From Neocallimastix lanati (nom. inval.) (lineage: Eukaryota > Neocallimastigomycota > Neocallimastigomycetes > Neocallimastigales > Neocallimastigaceae): a stretch of DNA of 64,000 bases. The position numbers were made by a program, and so were the translations under genes. Below the pieces are notes generated by a model. That model did not search any database and was not told the DNA's origin. It saw only the letters and a list, made by a program, of their open reading frames with translations. This document shows positions 62,294 through 64,000 of the stretch, one piece after another. How positions within the stretch are numbered: the first letter of the stretch is position 1; each line of letters starts with the position of its first letter. The DNA lies in the NCBI GenBank assembly GCA_016946835.1, contig JACVTC010000017.1, positions 1,455,001 to 1,519,000 on the forward strand. Reading direction: 5' to 3'.

Positions 62294-64000
62294 ATGAATT
62301 TTTAAAAAAAAATGAAAAGAAAAATTTCACATATTTCAAATCATCGTTTAATTCCTATATAATAATTAATTTTTGTTTTTCAGAAAAAGCGAATACAATA
62401 TGTGTATAAGAATTAATCTATTAGTTTATATTATTATAGAAATAATTAAATTTACATCTTTATTAAGAGTAAATTTTTAAAAGTAAATCTTTAAAAAATA
62501 TATATATAAATAATATAATTAAAAAAAAAAAATTTTTTTTTTGTTATTTTAACATTTAATAATAAATAAAAAAAAATAAAAAATTATTATAAATTAATTA
62601 ATTCTTTATATTTTTATTATTACTTTTTGTGTTTATATTAAGTGAACATTGAAATGAAAAAGAAGATAATTAAAAAAATTATTCAATGATTTTAATAAGT
62701 TCAATTTATGAATTATCAATATTAAATATTGAAAAAGTAATATATCTTTTTCATCAAAAAAAAAAAATAATAATAATGATAATTAATTTTATAAAAAAAA
62801 AAAAAAAAATAAAGTTTAAAAATAATTAATTGATCATATTTAAAGCATTTAAAATATAAAGTAGATTTGCGTAGCAAATTTTGTAAAATCTAAATCTTTA
62901 CAAAATTTAATAAGATTCATTTTAATTTATATAAAATTTTTCAAATAAATGAAATATTAAAATTAAAAATCCTTTTATAATATAAATTTGTACTTACATT
63001 TGCATCACACTATTGCATTATTATTATTAAAAAAAAAAATTTTTTAATTAATTAATAAATAAACAAAAGGAAGTAAAAATAAATAAACAATTATTAAATA
63101 AATATAATAATTTTGATTTATGTTTGTAAAAGTAATAATTATTATATATTATATTTGATGAAAAATATTAAGGAGTTTTAACTATCACTAATAATTAATC
63201 TATGTAAAATAATTAACTAGTTTTATATATTTAACTTTAATCTTAAAAAATCCATGAACGAAAAATATTTCTTATGAAATGAGAAATAAATTATTTCTAT
63301 AAAACATATTTTATATTTTATGTATTAATGGTCAAATATGTTCATGTTTGATTTATGTTAATATAATTATATAAATATTATAATAAAAAGAGTACTACAT
63401 ATGCCTAATAATTGTTAAGGTTTATGTGTAATTTATATAGGAGTATAGTACATTTTGGAAAAAAAATGCATTTCGGAAAATGACTTGTATAAATTTTTAA
63501 CATCACTTCATTTTACTTTATTTTAATAATTTTTATATATTTTAAATAAATAAATAAATATTAAATAAATCATAAATAATTTAAATATTAATAATAAATA
63601 ATTAAATTAATATTTTTTTTTTTGAACACATTAAAAAAAAAAATAAAAAAAAAATCAAATCAAATAATCAAATAATAAATAATTTTATATGTAAACTGAA
63701 TGACTGATATTATTTATTCAGAATAGATAAATAATAAATAAACAAACAAATAAATAATTCAAAATGATAGTAATAACAAATTACTAAATATGTATTTTTT
63801 AAACATTAATTAAAATAATTTCATTAACACTTTTTAGAAAATTTAATTTATATATTTTTAATTAAAAATGGATTAAAAACATAAAAAAAAATTGAAATTT
63901 GTGAAACCAAGAACAAATGACCATTAATAAATATATATATATACAATCATTTCGTAAAGAATATGATGCATCTATATTGATAACAAAAATATAAAATTAT
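62294..64000. other. Downstream flank of the right transporter; no further gene
   Basis: The first roughly 400 nt belong to the palindrome arm. Beyond about 62.7 kb it is A+T-rich, with two adjacent small hairpins at about 62866-62910 (atttgc-gta-gcaaat, then attttgtaaa with tttacaaaat). Nothing else was recognised to the window end. Confidence 0.6.

Larger units (their letters stand above)
55340..62700. repeat. 7.4-kb imperfect inverted duplication carrying two sugar transporters
   Basis: The left arm (about 55340-58919) is matched by the reverse complement of the right arm (about 58936-62700). Matches seen by eye include both CDSs, the 3' flanks (55.5-55.75 with 62.3-62.5 kb), the 5' flanks (57.28-57.66 with 60.36-60.77 kb), the segment around aaattgatttgaaaagggtt (57.9 with 60.1 kb), a block at 58.09-58.13 with 59.88-59.93 kb, and a block at 58.557-58.590 with 59.165-59.197 kb. 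Arms meet at a 16-bp hairpin with a 16-nt loop (58904-58951). The non-coding arms carry many substitutions and indels; the CDSs hardly differ. Confidence 0.9.

Overview
The window looks like a contig from an anaerobic gut fungus (Neocallimastigomycota, Piromyces/Neocallimastix-like). The evidence is extreme A+T richness with runs of 35-46 A or T, intron-bearing genes as islands of higher G+C, hevein-type chitin-binding (CBM18) repeat proteins, fungal CBM1 modules and expanded sugar transporters. This is inferred from gene content and base composition; no database search was possible.

Layout. At 0.65-1.5 kb (minus) there is a three-exon BTG/Tob-type gene. From 1.5 to 12.7 kb I see only low-complexity DNA. 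At 12.7-13.4 kb and 15.7-16.9 kb (minus) lie two secreted proteins made almost wholly of CBM18 domains (four and seven). From 16.9 to 25.7 kb is gene-free DNA. At 25.7-28.3 kb and 35.8-39.4 kb (plus) lie two paralogous secreted deacetylase-like proteins of the Agd3/CE18 type. The second carries a 17-unit, 14-residue repeat stalk and two C-terminal CBM1 modules. At 42.4-45.3 kb is a seven-exon, three-RRM RNA-binding protein, and at 48.1-52.5 kb a seven-exon copine. Between them, at about 46.9-47.0 kb, is a small G+C-rich, foldable non-coding island. At 53.7-55.0 kb (minus) is a decayed non-LTR retrotransposon reverse transcriptase. From about 55.3 to 62.7 kb there is a 7.4-kb inverted duplication (imperfect palindrome) carrying two head-to-head, almost identical 505-residue sugar transporters.

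How the genes may work together. The CBM18 proteins and CE18-like deacetylases form a loose cluster (12.7-39.4 kb) suited to binding or modifying amino-sugar polymers such as chitin or galactosaminogalactan-like exopolysaccharide, at the fungal wall or on plant fibre. The CBM1 modules point to cellulose attachment for one of them. The transporters would import released sugars. BTG/Tob and the RRM protein are likely mRNA-fate factors, and copine is a calcium/membrane effector.

Exon structures were worked out by hand from GT/AG sites, reading frame and family alignment. The introns are 150-886 nt and extremely A+T-rich. Most coding starts sit directly downstream of A-rich leaders.
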